A stretch of 64,000 nt of DNA from Synaphobranchus kaupii (GCA_029718625.1 CM056380.1:47430576-47494575); one strand, 5' to 3'; counted from the first letter of the stretch, positions 23,517-36,829 are shown. Numbers and translations: made by a program. The notes: generated by a model from the letters alone, not told the origin.

Positions 23517-24702
23517 CCATTTTCAGATAATTCCATGCTGTCCCTTCTTTTGGACATACACACATTGCTAATGCTAGCACAACTCGTAGGAAACTAGTAG
23601 CATCCACTACCAAACGCACTTAAACACTCCACAGTGCACCCAAAGCAAATAAAATACGACGACAGTCTATCGGGGTTATTTTCAGTGATTATACCATCAT
23701 TTTTCAAGTCAAACTATTGTTGAATCCTTTACTTTTGCTCACCTAAATTCTCAGTGGAAGTATGGCAGCAGAGCTAGCTGTAGATTAGCCAGGGTATCTG
23801 CCTGTAGGCTATCTGCTGTACTCCACAGTTGCCGACACAATCCGTTTTGCCGTAAAGTTACATATTTGGTAGACAACAAGTCAGCTAAACACAAACATGC
23901 TACAGAATAACACAGCATATACAAGCAAGCACACTGGCTACCAATTTGCAGGAAAGGTTTGACCACTTCCATGACTTCCCAATCGTGGCAACTAGCTAGC
24001 TAGCTAGCTAGCTGAATAGATAGATCACGCATGCAATCATTTATTAGTTACCTGCTCGTCAGTTGTTTTCAGTGCATGAAAAAAAACAGGTGATGGCACA
24101 AAAGTCTCCTTCAGTAGAGGGTGTCCCGCCTGTACTTTTTTGATTTTCACATAGTCATCCTCCGTGAAATGGTCACTACAAACTTTTTCAGAGTCTCAAT
24201 TGGTGACATCCATGCGAGCAGCAAGAAGCCACAGCTGTTTTCTTTTTTGATCTTCAACTGGAAATCGGTGAAAACTTTGTGGTGCCCATTTTTTTTGCAT
24301 GATTTGAACAACCATGAAATACACACCGAAATACCATCTTACCTGAACCTTAGCTAACAATACTACGAGTCTGATTCTTTCACACGCGCGATATTGTTTT
24401 TGGCCGGCAGAGCTATAGGCTACTTTACGTTACCTAGCTACTAAACTAATGCCGTACTTCCACGGAGAATTTAGGTGAGCACAAAGTAAAGGATTCAACG
24501 ATAGTTTGACTTGAAAAATGATGGTATAATCACTGAAAATAACCCAGTTAGACTGTCGTCGTATTTTATTTGCTTTGGGTGCACCTTGGAGTGTTTAAGT
24601 GTGTTTGGTAGTGGATGTTACTAGTTTCCTACGAGTTGCACTAGCATTAGCAATGTGTGTATGTCCAAAAGAAGGGACAGCATGGAATTATCTGAAAATG
24701 GG
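23517..24702 (-). mobile_element. Foldback DNA transposon with 252-bp inverted arms and THAP exon
   Basis: The left arm 23517-23768 and right arm 24451-24702 are inverted copies of equal length, about 94-95% alike by eye, both with outer end CCATTTTCAGATAATTCCAT. The roughly 680-bp interior carries a THAP-domain coding exon on the minus strand near the right arm. THAP DNA-binding domains are known at the N-terminus of P-element-type and some other transposases. I see no catalytic domain, so this is probably a non-autonomous derivative. The family is unassigned and no clear target duplication is visible. Confidence 0.82.
24052..24337 (-). pseudogene. THAP-domain first exon of a transposase, broken
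   Basis: From the ATG at 24337 the translation starts MVFRCVFHGCSNHAKK, giving the first two zinc ligands. One extra base near a poly-A run then shifts the frame. The next frame reads FHRFPVEDQKRKQLWLLAAR, a stop (TGA), then SEKVCSDHFTEDDY, which supplies the later Cys and His ligands, and LLKETFVPSP, the AVP-like box. A donor (GAGCAG then GTAACT) follows at 24051. These are the hallmark C2-CH, FHRFP and (A/F)VP elements of THAP domains. The frameshift and stop make it non-functional as read. Confidence 0.85.
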
Positions 24703-24843
24703 CTACGATTGCCCAGATAGAGCCCAATGGGGCCTTAAATACAGAACGTTTACATCAGATCAGGCATATTTATTTTTGACAGTGGTTTTGGAAACACTGC
24801 AGCCCTTTCCAATTATTTCCAAAATATCACAATTAGGAGAAAC

Positions 24844-24957
<114 letters not shown>

Positions 24958-27239
24958 CTTAAAAAAAAGCTATGGAATCGCTCTGCAGATGTGGCCCTGC
25001 GCCACCCATGAGACAATGACACAAACAAATTAGGAGGGGGCCCCTTTCGACGCACGTTAGACGGGTACCTCAACCCTGGCGCTTCAAACTCCGCCGCTTT
25101 TAACTCCCGCTGCTTTCATTACCGTCTATTTTCGCTGCTTTTAAAAATCTTCAAAGCGCCAGTGTAATGTGTATGCAAATCCCAGAGAGGCTGACGCGCC
25201 GCCATATTTTCAATCTCACAAGCGCAGCTTTGCTTTGTAAGCAATACGCGCGGGGTCGGATTTGGGCCCAGACAATCCACCAGGGATCAAGAGGGTAAGG
25301 AAATAAAATAATGGGGCCCTGATGGAAGCAGAAAAGTGGCTTGATCCTTGCTGTTCTTCATTCGGGCCGCACACTGCCAGGTTGGGGGTGGAGGGAGAAA
25401 TAAACAAACTGATAAATTTAAATTTGCTGAGGGACGGAGGAGTGTGTCGGGCGCCTTATCGCTCAGTGATACGGGCGGGACTGTGGTGCAGCTGCTCCTG
25501 AAATTCTAATCCACTGCAGGTCATTTGCCCATGGCATGTCATGCTACGGACACCTACAGCTCAATTGTGTCCTTTCATTTTTAAAACTAAAAATAAAAAC
25601 ATAAAAAATGTATTCCCTCTCCAATTTGGAATTGAAAATTTGTCCTCCCCAGTTAACTCAATGTCACCCACACACCAGTGTAACTGTTGTTCCTGTTCAC
25701 ATTTAAATGACTCATGTTATTAATATAGCATATGGCTGGAGGCAATCTGATGGTGAAAACCTCCAAAGTAATCAATCGTACCAGGGAGTAGCTAGCAATC
25801 CTGGCAAATTAATTGCACAATACCATTTTACCACTTAGCATCTCCTGTTTGCTCTTAATAACCTGGTTCAGAAGAGCAAACAGAGCACCTCAAGCAGGCT
25901 TTGGGGAGCTTCGCCAGTGCTTCCCGACCACATTCCTGGGTTCCCACGACTATGTTGGCCAATTTGTGAATCAAGAGAAGGCTTTCGAAAACAAGTTTCT
26001 GTTTATATGCAGTTCGGGGGTGGTTTGTTGCCATTTACGCTGTCACTGAACTCGTCGTTTTCCAAAAGTGGTTTCGTTTCTGTGACCGGCCATCCACACT
26101 TTCAGCAATTAGGATAACGCTTGTCAGTGCATAATTGAATACATTACAAGATGCAATCTCTTTCTACAGGAATAACGTGTCATATATAGCACATTTCAGA
26201 AATGCATAATGGGGAATACAACTGGGGAAATGGAGAGTGGTTCTGGGATTTGCACTTAAGAACTTAAGATATAAATAGTCTCTCCCTCAAATGCAGTAGA
26301 TATAAACATCTCAGGTAAAAGCCCACATCCAAGCTTTAATACTGCTTCCAGTGGCATGCGCACAACAGGTATACAGCCGAGAAACACTACCCACCACTGA
26401 AGTACATGGCGATGGACATCCAATTCCTAGAATACAGACATAATGGACACCAGGTCCAAGTAAATGACCATAATCCCTCGAACAGCGTTCCTGCAGAGAA
26501 GAGCAGCCCATCTGTGTGTAAGCATATATTTTTAACTCTCTGCCACTCAGTGCTCGTTAGCGAGCGCTAAGTCGAAATGACAGTGTTTTCCTCTGCCTCG
26601 GGGACCTGCCTCCCTAATTGACAGCGATGTGTTCTGTGAGTCAGCGCTGAGATGCCTTCTACACCCAGCAGACCAGGATTTCAGCATCTAGCATGATGAG
26701 TTAATTAAAACAGAAATAAGAAGAAAAAAACTCATAAAAGAACAAGGCCACCTAGAAAAAGGGACTTGCATCAGCTCTTTGAGACTCTATAACACCCCCC
26801 CCCCCCCCCCAATGATGCAATCTATAAGTCATCGCTCCATTTATATGAGGCCATACCTAGGCTCTTTTTCAACCTACTCCATATTCAGGCTAATGCTAAT
26901 TAACATTAACCTTAAGACTGTAAGCTTATATGGACACGGAGATCATGAAAATTATTATTAGTAGTAAATTAAGTTACCAATATTACTAAATGAAGATGAA
27001 CTGCAGGTAAAATTTAATCAGGATCTCACACACAAGCTTTTGATATTGCGCACGTAAAATGGGACTAATCAGTACGTCTTGCTCCCTCCAAGTCGATGCA
27101 AAGTGCAGTCTCACACCTGGGGAGTCCAGCATACAGAAATGTGACTGCAATGTTCATACTGTCACAGTCGTGGATGGGAGCTTATTTGCACTTTCTTACA
27201 CTTCCCCACTTATCATTTCTTGACTGGCATTCTCTCTCC

Positions 27240-27700
27240 CCCTCTTTACTTCTCTCACTCCCTCTCTCTCACTCGCTCGCTCACTCGCTCGCGCACCCGC
27301 CCGCTCGCTGCCGCGCAGCGTTCCAGAATCATCCCTGTAATTACTCCAGAGCTTCCCGCTAAGCGTTGGCGGACGAGGGCCGGCCTGCGAGGGAGTCCGT
27401 CGGCGCAGAGAGAGACACGCGTGCAGTCGGGCTCTTCTGCAGTCGCGCGGCCGGGCCCGGCGCCGCTCTCGTCCCCCTGGCTGCGTGCGCCGCAGGTACA
27501 CGGAGGAAACGCGACGTTAACGGCGCCCCTGCATCGAGCGCCCTCTCTGTGACCGTTAAGGGCCCCGCCCTGTCCCGCACCTGGGCCCTATCCCGCTCCT
27601 GCGTCCATTTGTCAGAGTGCGTGATCCTGAAGAGCCGTATTCGTATTGGCCGCTCGCAGGCCTCGCGTTTGGACGGAGCCCAAGGTTGAATGTCGCTGGG
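27240..27700. promoter_or_regulatory. CpG-dense intronic patch
   Basis: About 460 bp of GC-rich sequence with many CG dinucleotides sits in otherwise AT-rich intron. Such intragenic CpG islands can be orphan promoters. No start codon, TATA box or exon with support is visible, so a promoter role is inference only. Confidence 0.35.
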
Positions 27701-30152
27701 CTCTCCTGGTCCTAATCTAAACTGGGCAGAGACCCTGAGACTCACAGTGCTCTGTAAAATATCACAGAGGGGCTGCCAGCATCGCAACGTCCCCCAAGGT
27801 CACAGCGTGTAGAGGATCTATATCTCCCCCCTTCTCTAACTCTCTGCGTATCTTCCTTTATCTCACACCCGCTGTGAGCGGCGCCACTGTTTACATTACA
27901 AGTGGAACAGGAGGGCCGCCACTGCATATTTATTGCATAAGCAGCTCCAGTAAATTTGGCCAGTGCTGCATATTTATGACGGAGCTTGTTTGGCAAAACG
28001 GGGACCCTAAATGCACATGAATCTCCCGATTCAGAACCCCGCTCTGAGCGCCTTCCACTTGCTATTCAAAACGCGCCTCGCCGAGGAAGCTACAAGCGCC
28101 AAACCATCAAATCAGCATTCCGGGGTTTTATTTCAGCGGGGTGACAAACTGCACGCCTGTTTGAGTGTGTGTGTACACACGCACACGCATGTCAATCAGT
28201 ATGTATACATTTGCCTACGCGCGTATGCGAGCGTGGGCTTCAGCGTTATTTGTAATGGACAGAGACCTCCCCAATAATGTCCTCTCATTATACGGTTGAT
28301 GTAAGATAGTACGGACTTACCGCTCGCTTGAGGAGGCTCAGCTGTGTCTCATGGATTTACACGAGCTTCACAGTTCACTGAGCTATTGTCAAAATAATTG
28401 ATTTAATCCGCAGTCAAAGTAATAGCGATAACAGTTAATCTGTTCTTTTCTAATGCACTGGGTCAGGTCTCCCTTTTTAAAAATCTCCTGCGAGAAAAAA
28501 GTGTGTGACAATGTTTCATAGTCTTTAATTTAACGAGGAATCACCTCACGGATCACCTCACGGACTTCACTACCGGAAACAATATCAAGAGCGTACAAAA
28601 GGACATAAAAAAATAAAACATCTTACTCTCACCGCACCTGTAATTGCATAACTGGTGGTTTAAATGTGAAACACTCACCACTGTTCAGGGCACATTCCTC
28701 TGTGAATGTGTGATTCAGGGTCTCGCAGCAGTGTGGCGGACAGAAGACCCATTTACACGCTGCTACGCCAAAGAAAATGTCAGCGTTGAAGCAACTCATT
28801 TATATGAGTCAAACAGGGAACGTATGTGCACTGGTAGAGTTAAAAGTACTAAAAGTTATCAGGGTTGATTTTGCACTGAATATTTTGGCAGTTTACAGCC
28901 ATAATAAACTGGGGATCCAGCAAAGCATTCAAATGAAATGCAAAGACGCATGACATTCCAGGTCCGTCCATAGCAACATGCCACAGGAAAACCTTTCAGC
29001 TGCTCCAGCACAAGAGAACAGAATAGAATACTCATCTTGATTTGTAAAGTGCACATTTTATAAATAATAAAGCACTACTATTATTAGTATTTGTTTTGTA
29101 AATGTCCAATTTCCATCCTAATTTAGAATGTCCAATTAGCCGTTTGCAACTGCAGCCACGTTTGAAACTACAGCTAAGCTTGCATAGTGTGGAGCCGGAG
29201 GAAGACCTTTCATATGCGTCTTCGGCATGTAGTCCACGAGCACCTGATCGACCAGCCGCGGGGTCGCTAGCGAGCGATGAAACGTTCGACGGAACCCTCT
29301 CGTCCTGGGGGCAACACAATAGGCAATTGCACATCGCCCTATGGAGCTACCAGCCACAATTGGCATCGGAACGGTCCAGATTCTACCCAAGACTGTGGGG
29401 CTCATCTGTGCACCACAGTGCTATACTATTATCTTAATGTAAATTTAAAGGATTTTGTTATCGCACTGACAATATGTATAATGCCATAAGCTTTCCTAAA
29501 GCATACATAACACCCTAAGCTGCATGACATTATCACTTTATACAGCTGTTCGAAGGCTGTTGACTTTATGACAGTTGACATACTTCCTATTTTTATTTTT
29601 ATTTTTTTTACAGGTGGATAGTTACTAAAGTTAAATACATGACTCAATAATTAAGAAATAGTGGAAATTTTTTGGAAATGAACCTAGGCTCTTTAGCACT
29701 ATGCCACTATGTGCTGCTATATGGCAGCCCCTCAACTGCACAGTGCATTGTGGTACAGATTCAATATGTTCAGAGTTTCTGACTGTTGATGTCTCCAATT
29801 TGTTACGTGATATTCCCCTAACTTGGGTTGCACTGGGTTGAGTGTCCAGAAAAAGACAAGACCACCCATATTCGAATCGCAAGGCGACCACACGGGGTCG
29901 CGACGTGTGCAGTCGGGAGAGCGTGGTGCGGGTATAGAGGTAAGGGCGGGGCAGAGTAGTCGCCGACTTGACCTCGCGTTAAGCAGACTGGCGCACCGGG
30001 GAACAGCTGGAGTTTCAGAAACTCAAAGGAAAAAAACAAACAAACATTTGTGAACCACGGACACCGTCATTAATTCAGCTATGTCGTTAAATAATGGATG
30101 CCGCGAAAAAGGTTGATCCCCCGGAAGTATCGGAGTGCGTCTCATAGCGACA

Positions 30153-30173
30153 CCCCCCCCCCCCCCCCCCCCC
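30153..30173. repeat. Poly-C run (21)
   Basis: A homopolymer of about 21 C. It is a likely site of length error and creates a poly-glycine frame on the other strand. Confidence 0.95.
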
Positions 30174-30861
30174 GAGTTCTGTCTGCACTCTTTGGAACAG
30201 GTCCATGAGAAAAATACAATCACCGTCCTCATTTCCTCTCTGCTTCAAAAAGCCTCATCAATTTGCAAGCGGCGAAACTGAAAGAAATTTGGACAGACGT
30301 GCATTACTCAAATACCTCAGTCTCAAATGCATGCAATTTATATCAGGCTGGTGAATTCAGGACACTTTGTGGTTTGTTAATTAGAAACAACAGGGTGCGA
30401 AGAATCGCTGATGATTGTGATGTGTTCATCAGTCATTTAACTCACCCCTTCCCACATCCCGCCTATGAACAGCCATGAGTTTTTCAGAACTACAGGTTTT
30501 AAATAAACTCATATTGCACCCCAGCATAAAGTACCCTCTTTTGTTCCTATCGGCCGTTCAGAAATTAAGTAATTCCTTAGTGCAAATTCCATTGGTGGAT
30601 GAATTATTTTTTTTTTTTTTCCTTTTGTCACCACGATTTCATGCTTGTGATTTTTCACACCCCCTGTTTCGCAGTCAGGATTCCAAAAGGCTTTCTGGGA
30701 AGAGAGTTCTGTGATGACCTGAGCACATTTATAAACTCACAGTGCCTTGTATTATCACTAAAAGGACAGAAAGTGCAAACTATCTACACAGGGGCAACAG
30801 ACATGTCAAATACAGCAGTATACAGTAGAAGAATAGAATAAAATGTGAATAAGTCACTTAC

Positions 30862-30888
30862 TGGATGTACAGTTAATCCTGATACAGT
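30862..30888 (-). CDS. nrxn1: Neurexin SS3 microexon
   Basis: This 27-nt cassette, phase 1 at both ends, encodes (D)CIRINCTS(S). It corresponds to the DCIRINCNSS insert of neurexin splice site 3 in LNS4, with Asn replaced by Thr at one position. It adds two cysteines to the LNS4 loop. Acceptor is CCATCTAG; donor is ATCCA then GTAAGTGA, a strong consensus. It was found by searching for the known insert. Confidence 0.95.
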
Positions 30889-33449
30889 CTAGATGGGGAA
30901 GAATAGATGACATGTAAATTCAACCTTCAAGGTTACAGCTGCAGACATCCATTAAAAGACAGTCTCCACCCTCTGGGGACACACACAGACTCTGTGGCCA
31001 CGCCCGATGCTCCCCTCTGCGCTCTGCCCCCCACGGGCTGACCCCTCTGCCTGGAGAGAGACGCTCGCAAACAAGAGAGCGAGTCCAAGGGCGCTATAAA
31101 CAGTGAGGTCGTGCGCCCTCCCTTAGTGACCACATAATCACATCCAAATCTTAATGTGTGGGATCCTGACCCTTTGGTTTGTCAGACGGGCTTAAGCTCA
31201 CGGCGTTAAGTCAAAGTTCTCAGCTTTTCGGATGTTCTTTGAGAGGGTGTCGTGAAGATAACAGACATATAAATTAAATAAATTAAATGTTCAGTTAAAC
31301 CAACGGTTGTATAGACCAAGGATTAATGGACCACTATTGCAAATCTTCTACAAACGTAGCATGTAGCAATAATCTCTAGTATGCTCAACTACACACAATC
31401 TCTGGGAGAAATAGTCAGTATGTGAGATGATATAGCTTATAGCCATTATAAAAGAGATAGGAAAATACCCTTGGTGCTTTTTAGAACAGGACCAGTACAT
31501 CTGGTCTCAGATGGGGAGTTCACAACAAACCCCCACGGTAAGGACTGCGCAGGAGAGCATCAGGCAATGGCCACTGTCATGCTGAACCACTTGGGAAGCA
31601 AGCTGAGTTTTGACATTATTTCCCCAATTCATAAAAAAAGCACTCGAAGATGCCCTGCTCCAATTGGCTGCTGCCCTCTCAGGACCTGTGAAAGAACACC
31701 AGCGATTGGATTTATTTGCTTTTCAGTGGATCCCATTGGATCATGTGCTCTCTCACAGCAGAGTACAGAGCATGCTCAGATTGGACAGAACACCTTCGGT
31801 GAACAAAGTCTTCCTCATAGCACTTCCCATTCTTTAGTATGCACCACCACACATTATAATGACTACTATTATTGCACTACTTTTACTAATATTCTACAGT
31901 TACTACCAAAATGCTGATAATGTATGAAATACAATATTATAGTTGGGTAAAATATGAACACATCTACCACTACAGTACCACTACAGTACTACTACTACTA
32001 CTAATACTATCATGACAAAAATGAGAAATATGTTGCAATAAACGTTACTACGTTTCCTTTTCTCAAAATGATTCCATTGCCAACATTTCCTCATTTTTGG
32101 TGGAATTATTTTGAAATTCACTTTGAAAAGACAGATGATTTAGTCAAAGACAGTGACAATTATTACCTTCACAGTCTGTACCATAGTGGCACTGTAATAT
32201 CTGGACGAATGTACATTGAATCCTATAGCGGTGGAGTACTTTGAGGAATCGGGCCAAAAGGCAAACCCAGCTTCCCTTCCCATGAGGCAACAGCAGGTCG
32301 TGTGTCGTCAACCACAGCAGAAAAGTGGTCGCACACAGCCAGAGACCAACAAATGCTCACCCTTACAGGGAATGCTTTGCTTTCCAAAACAAACAGGAGG
32401 TGGGAGGGGACCTGCCAAACTACAAGCTATCTCTTAACATATAGCAACACGCTGTCCTTAAACTCAGGGGTAAAATCTGAGGTAACCACGGTGACGTGGC
32501 ACGTTGTGTGCTGTCCGTATGCTCACCGCAGCCGCACCATTTTGAATGTGACCTATGCTTGCCAGTGGCTGAGAGAAGTCATGGCTGTCATTTCAGCAGC
32601 TCTGATTGTGCGATACCCAGCACGTTTAGAAGCCATCGCACAACAATTTTTTTCAGCAAGAAAGGGTGGGTGATTTAGGGGGAACTATCAAGGTTACTTG
32701 TATATCCCTATGTCTCAATGTGCAAAGATAAAATATATAGATAAAATATATAGATAAAATATAATTGGGTTATAACTTAATTTTACATGAGTATACAGAT
32801 AGGTATGCATTTGCAGCCAATCAGCTCTTAATCTTGCTGGACTCTTCAAGCGCATGGCTGCAGATGTGTCCTGAGTGTGGTGGGGGCAGCGGTGTGGGAT
32901 GGTAATGGGGACAGTTTTAGGGTGGGGTGGGGTGGGGGGGTATGGGGGCACAAGCATTCCCTTGTGCGTAAAGGCAGCATCGTGCTCATCTGGCAGTGAG
33001 CCAAGGGCCGCAGACTCTGGCCATTGAAGGGCTCTACACTGTCCCCTTCTCTTCTACATACAGAGACAACACAGTACAACAAGCGCGTGTGTGCAAGTGT
33101 GTGTGTTTGTGTGTGTATGCGTATGTGTATGTGTGCAAGTATGTGTGTGTGTGTGTGTGTGTGTGCGTGTGTGTGTGTGGGCGTGTATCTATGTTAAAAC
33201 ATGTAAACACAGCCTACTGGTGGTAGGGATGCTATGGTAAGTTCAAAAGAACCATCATAATTACTCTGAAGAATTCAAACATTACTCCTTAATAACATTG
33301 CTTAACAAGGTGGGTTGATGTTTTTTGGTAAGGGCAGAAACATTGGGCATGTATTCACGTGTGTGCGTGCGTGCGTGCGATATGAGCGTGAGACAGCGTT
33401 TCGGCGGTCTAGGTGGCGCGCTTGGCGTGTGCGAGTGGGCGGGGGTTAC
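30889..33449 (-). other. nrxn1: Intron between LNS4-start exon and SS3
   Basis: It contains GT-rich repeats at about 33083-33185, a G-rich stretch near 32909-32947 and a short GTGC run near 33361-33378. The rest has no recognisable feature. Confidence 0.65.
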
Positions 33450-33654
33450 CTAGGTTGACAGTGAGCCGGACGCGCCCGGCGTCCAGCTCCAGGCGCAGGG
33501 TGTCGCCCGATTCGCGGGAGGTGGTGGCCATGAGCACCCCCGAAGGCCCGCTGTGAGCGGAAGCGCAGCGAGACGTCCTCGGCCTCCGTGTGCATCACCA
33601 CCGGGAGCTGGATCTTCATGTACTTACTGCCGTCGTAGCTCAGAATGGTAGCGT
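33450..33654 (-). CDS. nrxn1: Neurexin exon: LNS4 start, with +1 frameshift
   Basis: The exon opens (D)[20 protein letters not shown] and [18 protein letters not shown], in frame. The continuation expected, [20 protein letters not shown] then RVRLTVNL(G), is present but one base out, because TTCGGGGGTG has five G where four keep frame. The C5 run at 33537-33541 (plus strand) is the site. Phases 1 to 1 require 204 nt; the exon is 205. Splice sites (TGTGCAG acceptor, CTAG then GTAACC donor) are intact and all downstream codons are conserved, arguing for a homopolymer error. If real, every alpha transcript would be truncated in LNS4. Confidence 0.94.
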
Positions 33655-34413
33655 CTGCACAGGAGACAGGGACAGACACTGAGATCTGCTCCAGTACAGC
33701 GTTCCTGCACTGCGCCTCGGTAAAACACTGCAGGAGACGAGTATTACTGTAACTACGCCCGATAGACACAGAGCGTCACTGTACTACACAGAGATCTTTT
33801 CAGAGTGTTTCTTCACTGCACCCGATAGAGATGAGATGGCCAAAACCGATTCCCTGCAGAGGTGAGAGAACTGTTGACCCTGGCAACAATAAGGCCCGTT
33901 CTTTCCAGAAGGAAAATAACGGGCACCTGGCCAGACAGTGAAGATTCACTCCAGGGATTACTACAACCTTTCATTATATAGTTATATTTACTCTAACAGG
34001 TATGATACAATATACATTATATATTGGGTCCTGTGGGTCCACCAGGCAGTACAGCATACAGACTACAGATCCAGAAATTGTTATTAGGGGTGAGAATTTC
34101 TAATAATTTATATCTCCAATATTCTATGGCTCCCAAGACTGAAAAAAAATGATGAATCAGACTGCTTATTTTTCTCTCAGTGATGTAGGAAATGTGCTTG
34201 TTCTGTGTAAATAATGACAGTGTGCAAACAGATCTGGATTCAGTCACATGTTCGGGCAGGAAACTGATTAACATCCATCAACAAATATTTGTTATGATAT
34301 GCAGGTCTGTGCTTTGTGGATGGACTGTAGATTGGAGAGAACGGATTGTTCTTTATTATTCCTCAATTTACAAGCATTGCAGCATTCAAAAAATGCAATT
34401 TAAATATATTTTA

Positions 34414-34416
<3 letters not shown>

Positions 34417-34479
<63 letters not shown>
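34417..34479. repeat. (AT)31 microsatellite
   Basis: A pure AT run, self-complementary and able to extrude as a cruciform. Confidence 0.97.
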
Positions 34480-34483
<4 letters not shown>

Positions 34484-36194
34484 CAATGCATAACTGATTA
34501 GCAACCTCCTAGTTCACTAATAAAATGATCAGCTACTTGGCATCATTCTAACTTGGCTGGTTGTATACTGAGACACTGGAGCTGGAGATGCCAAGGTTTG
34601 CAGAGTGCAGAGAGAAATAGCACAAACTACAGCAAAAATTGCCATAAATTGGAGAAAATATATAACAAAATAAAATTGCCTGCTAGTTAACCATTTTGCT
34701 TTGTGGCCCACCTTGATACCCATCTAGCTCCCAGGCATATTAACTTAGCAATAGCTGGCAAGCTAGAAGCTAGAGCTAGCTATGCTAAGGGACTCTCTTC
34801 CTCATTTAATGTTAGCTCTATTCCAGTAGGCCGACTTCTAGCCGACTAGTAAGATAGCTAAAGGGACGTTGAAGCTAACCAAACTAGATAGAGATGTCAC
34901 AATGCTTAAGTTGGAGATGCCGACTCTCTGGCACAAATGTGTGTATGGATATTATAAAAGCCTGACTATTAATATTTCACACTGTACCTTGCCAATGATG
35001 TGTTCTAATAGTTTTTAGCGATATATGTTTAACATCTAGCAAAAAATGTAATTGCCCTGCAAAGGCTTGACTCCCTCTGGGTCAATAATTAATTTATATG
35101 AATCATTCATTACCTGCTACCCAAAAGCGAGACTTTAAGATTATTACCATTTATTAATTAAATAACCAGTTAATATGTATTTTAGACGCGATTGTCATAG
35201 TCATTGTCCCTTGCAGCTCATAGGCATGCACAGTAAGATTATACTAAAAATAAAAAAGATTCATATATCCCTGTTGTCTTCAGTGGCACAGTCACAGAGA
35301 CAACCAAACAAAGTCGGGGAACACACATAAAAGAGTGGCTGTACCCACATGAAGACATCCTGCTCTGGATGTAAATCTCACATGACACCGTTACCTCGGG
35401 CTGACAGCCAATCAGACACAGCTACCTCAGGCTGACAGCCAATCAGTCTTCCCCCTTCCTCCTCTCCCGTGTCAGTTTGGCCAGCCGAGCGGTTTTTGAG
35501 CACAAAGCAGGCGTGACGATGGAAATGAGGGAACGGGAGAGCGGGAAGCGCTAACCGCCATCTCACAGAGAGCGGCTGACAGACGACAATCACTGCAGAG
35601 CGGAGAGGGGGGTGTATGGTGGACCGATTATCCTGGCTTTCTGAAACTATTGTGTACTGAAAGTGTCGCTAAAATAAACATTGCACAATTGTTTGCCCCC
35701 CCCCAAAAAATAAAATAAAAATCACCTAGTGTCAATGCAATGCTGCATGCAGGAGGCCAGTCAACAAAGATGTCTGCCAAACGATTTATTTATTTATTTA
35801 TTTATTTATTTGCATGAACCAGAGCGCACCAGCTGTCACCACTGTGACTTGTATCAGATAATTGGCTTATGGCAACACAACGGGAGCTGTGGTTTGTGGT
35901 GCTTTAAAAGCAGGGGTGCGGGGATGTGGGGGGCTCTGTCTCGGGGTAGAGTACAGAATTTGTACTTCAGCACTGTCTCTTTGAAAGGAAGAACTCCGGG
36001 CACCCTGGACCCCACCGAGCCGCTGCTGACCCCTGACCCCCTGAGTTCAGCTGTCATATTACACCAGTGCTCGGACAACCTGCTGCACTGTAGGAATTCA
36101 CACAGCCCTTCAGTGAGACCCAATGAGCCTCCTATACATAAACACAGAAGAAACATGGGAACCAAAGAACGTGATGATTTTTATACAGAACTCA

Positions 36195-36385
36195 GCTAAC
36201 CGGGCTGATCGTGCAGCAGACCGCCACTCAGACTTATAACCTGCATTCATAAGTGCCACTGCTGTTGTGCCCTTGAGTAAGGAACATGACCTGAATTTAT
36301 TCAGTACATATCCAACTGAATGAATCAATAATGTCACATGTGTACTATGCATGTGACCTTGGATAAGAACAACTGCAGGCATAAG
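36195..36385 (+). mobile_element. Degenerate tRNA-derived SINE copy
   Basis: It shares body order with the SINE at 14773: TTGTGCCCTTGAGTAAGGAA, then ACCTGAATTTATTCAGTACA, then CTTGGATAAGAACAACTGC. It is diverged and lacks a clean tail. Confidence 0.65.
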
Positions 36386-36698
36386 TCAGGAAATATATAT
36401 CATTGTTCTTCGAAGTCAAGATGGATACATACAGAAACATCAGAACTGCAGAATTTTCCCTGTTTTTATAGTTCAGTATTTTTGAGTTTTCAATTTAAAA
36501 AAAGAAACCCACACATTATGGTGTAGGACTGGGGTTGTGCATCTAACATGATTCCAGAAGGCAACGTGTAAAATTCAGGACTGAAATATACCCACACTGG
36601 TATTTACACTGTTTACACTATAATTAGCATAAACTAATTCTCGCGGTGTCAATGCATTCGGAAGAGAGCGTGAGAGTGAGAGAGAGCACGCCGAGCGA

Positions 36699-36786
36699 GT
36701 CACGTGACCTGCCATTGTGTGTGGAAGGGTCCGATGAGCTAATGCGCAGAGAGAGAAAGAGGAGTACGCTCTGCGAGTCACGTGAC
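36699..36786. promoter_or_regulatory. Twin GTCACGTGAC palindromes
   Basis: GCGAGTCACGTGAC occurs twice, with the palindrome at 36699-36708 and 36777-36786, 78 bp apart. GTCACGTGAC matches the E-box class bound by USF and TFEB/MiT factors (established motif). The pair lies just below a CpG-dense patch. Regulatory function is inference. Confidence 0.4.
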
Positions 36787-36829
36787 AGGCAAGTTACTAC
36801 ACGGGGCTGAGTGTCACATTCATCCCCCT

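Noticed and set aside
27196..27787. Arg/Ala/Ser-rich ORFs on both strands
   Set aside because: They follow from CpG-rich composition; there is no homology or splice support.
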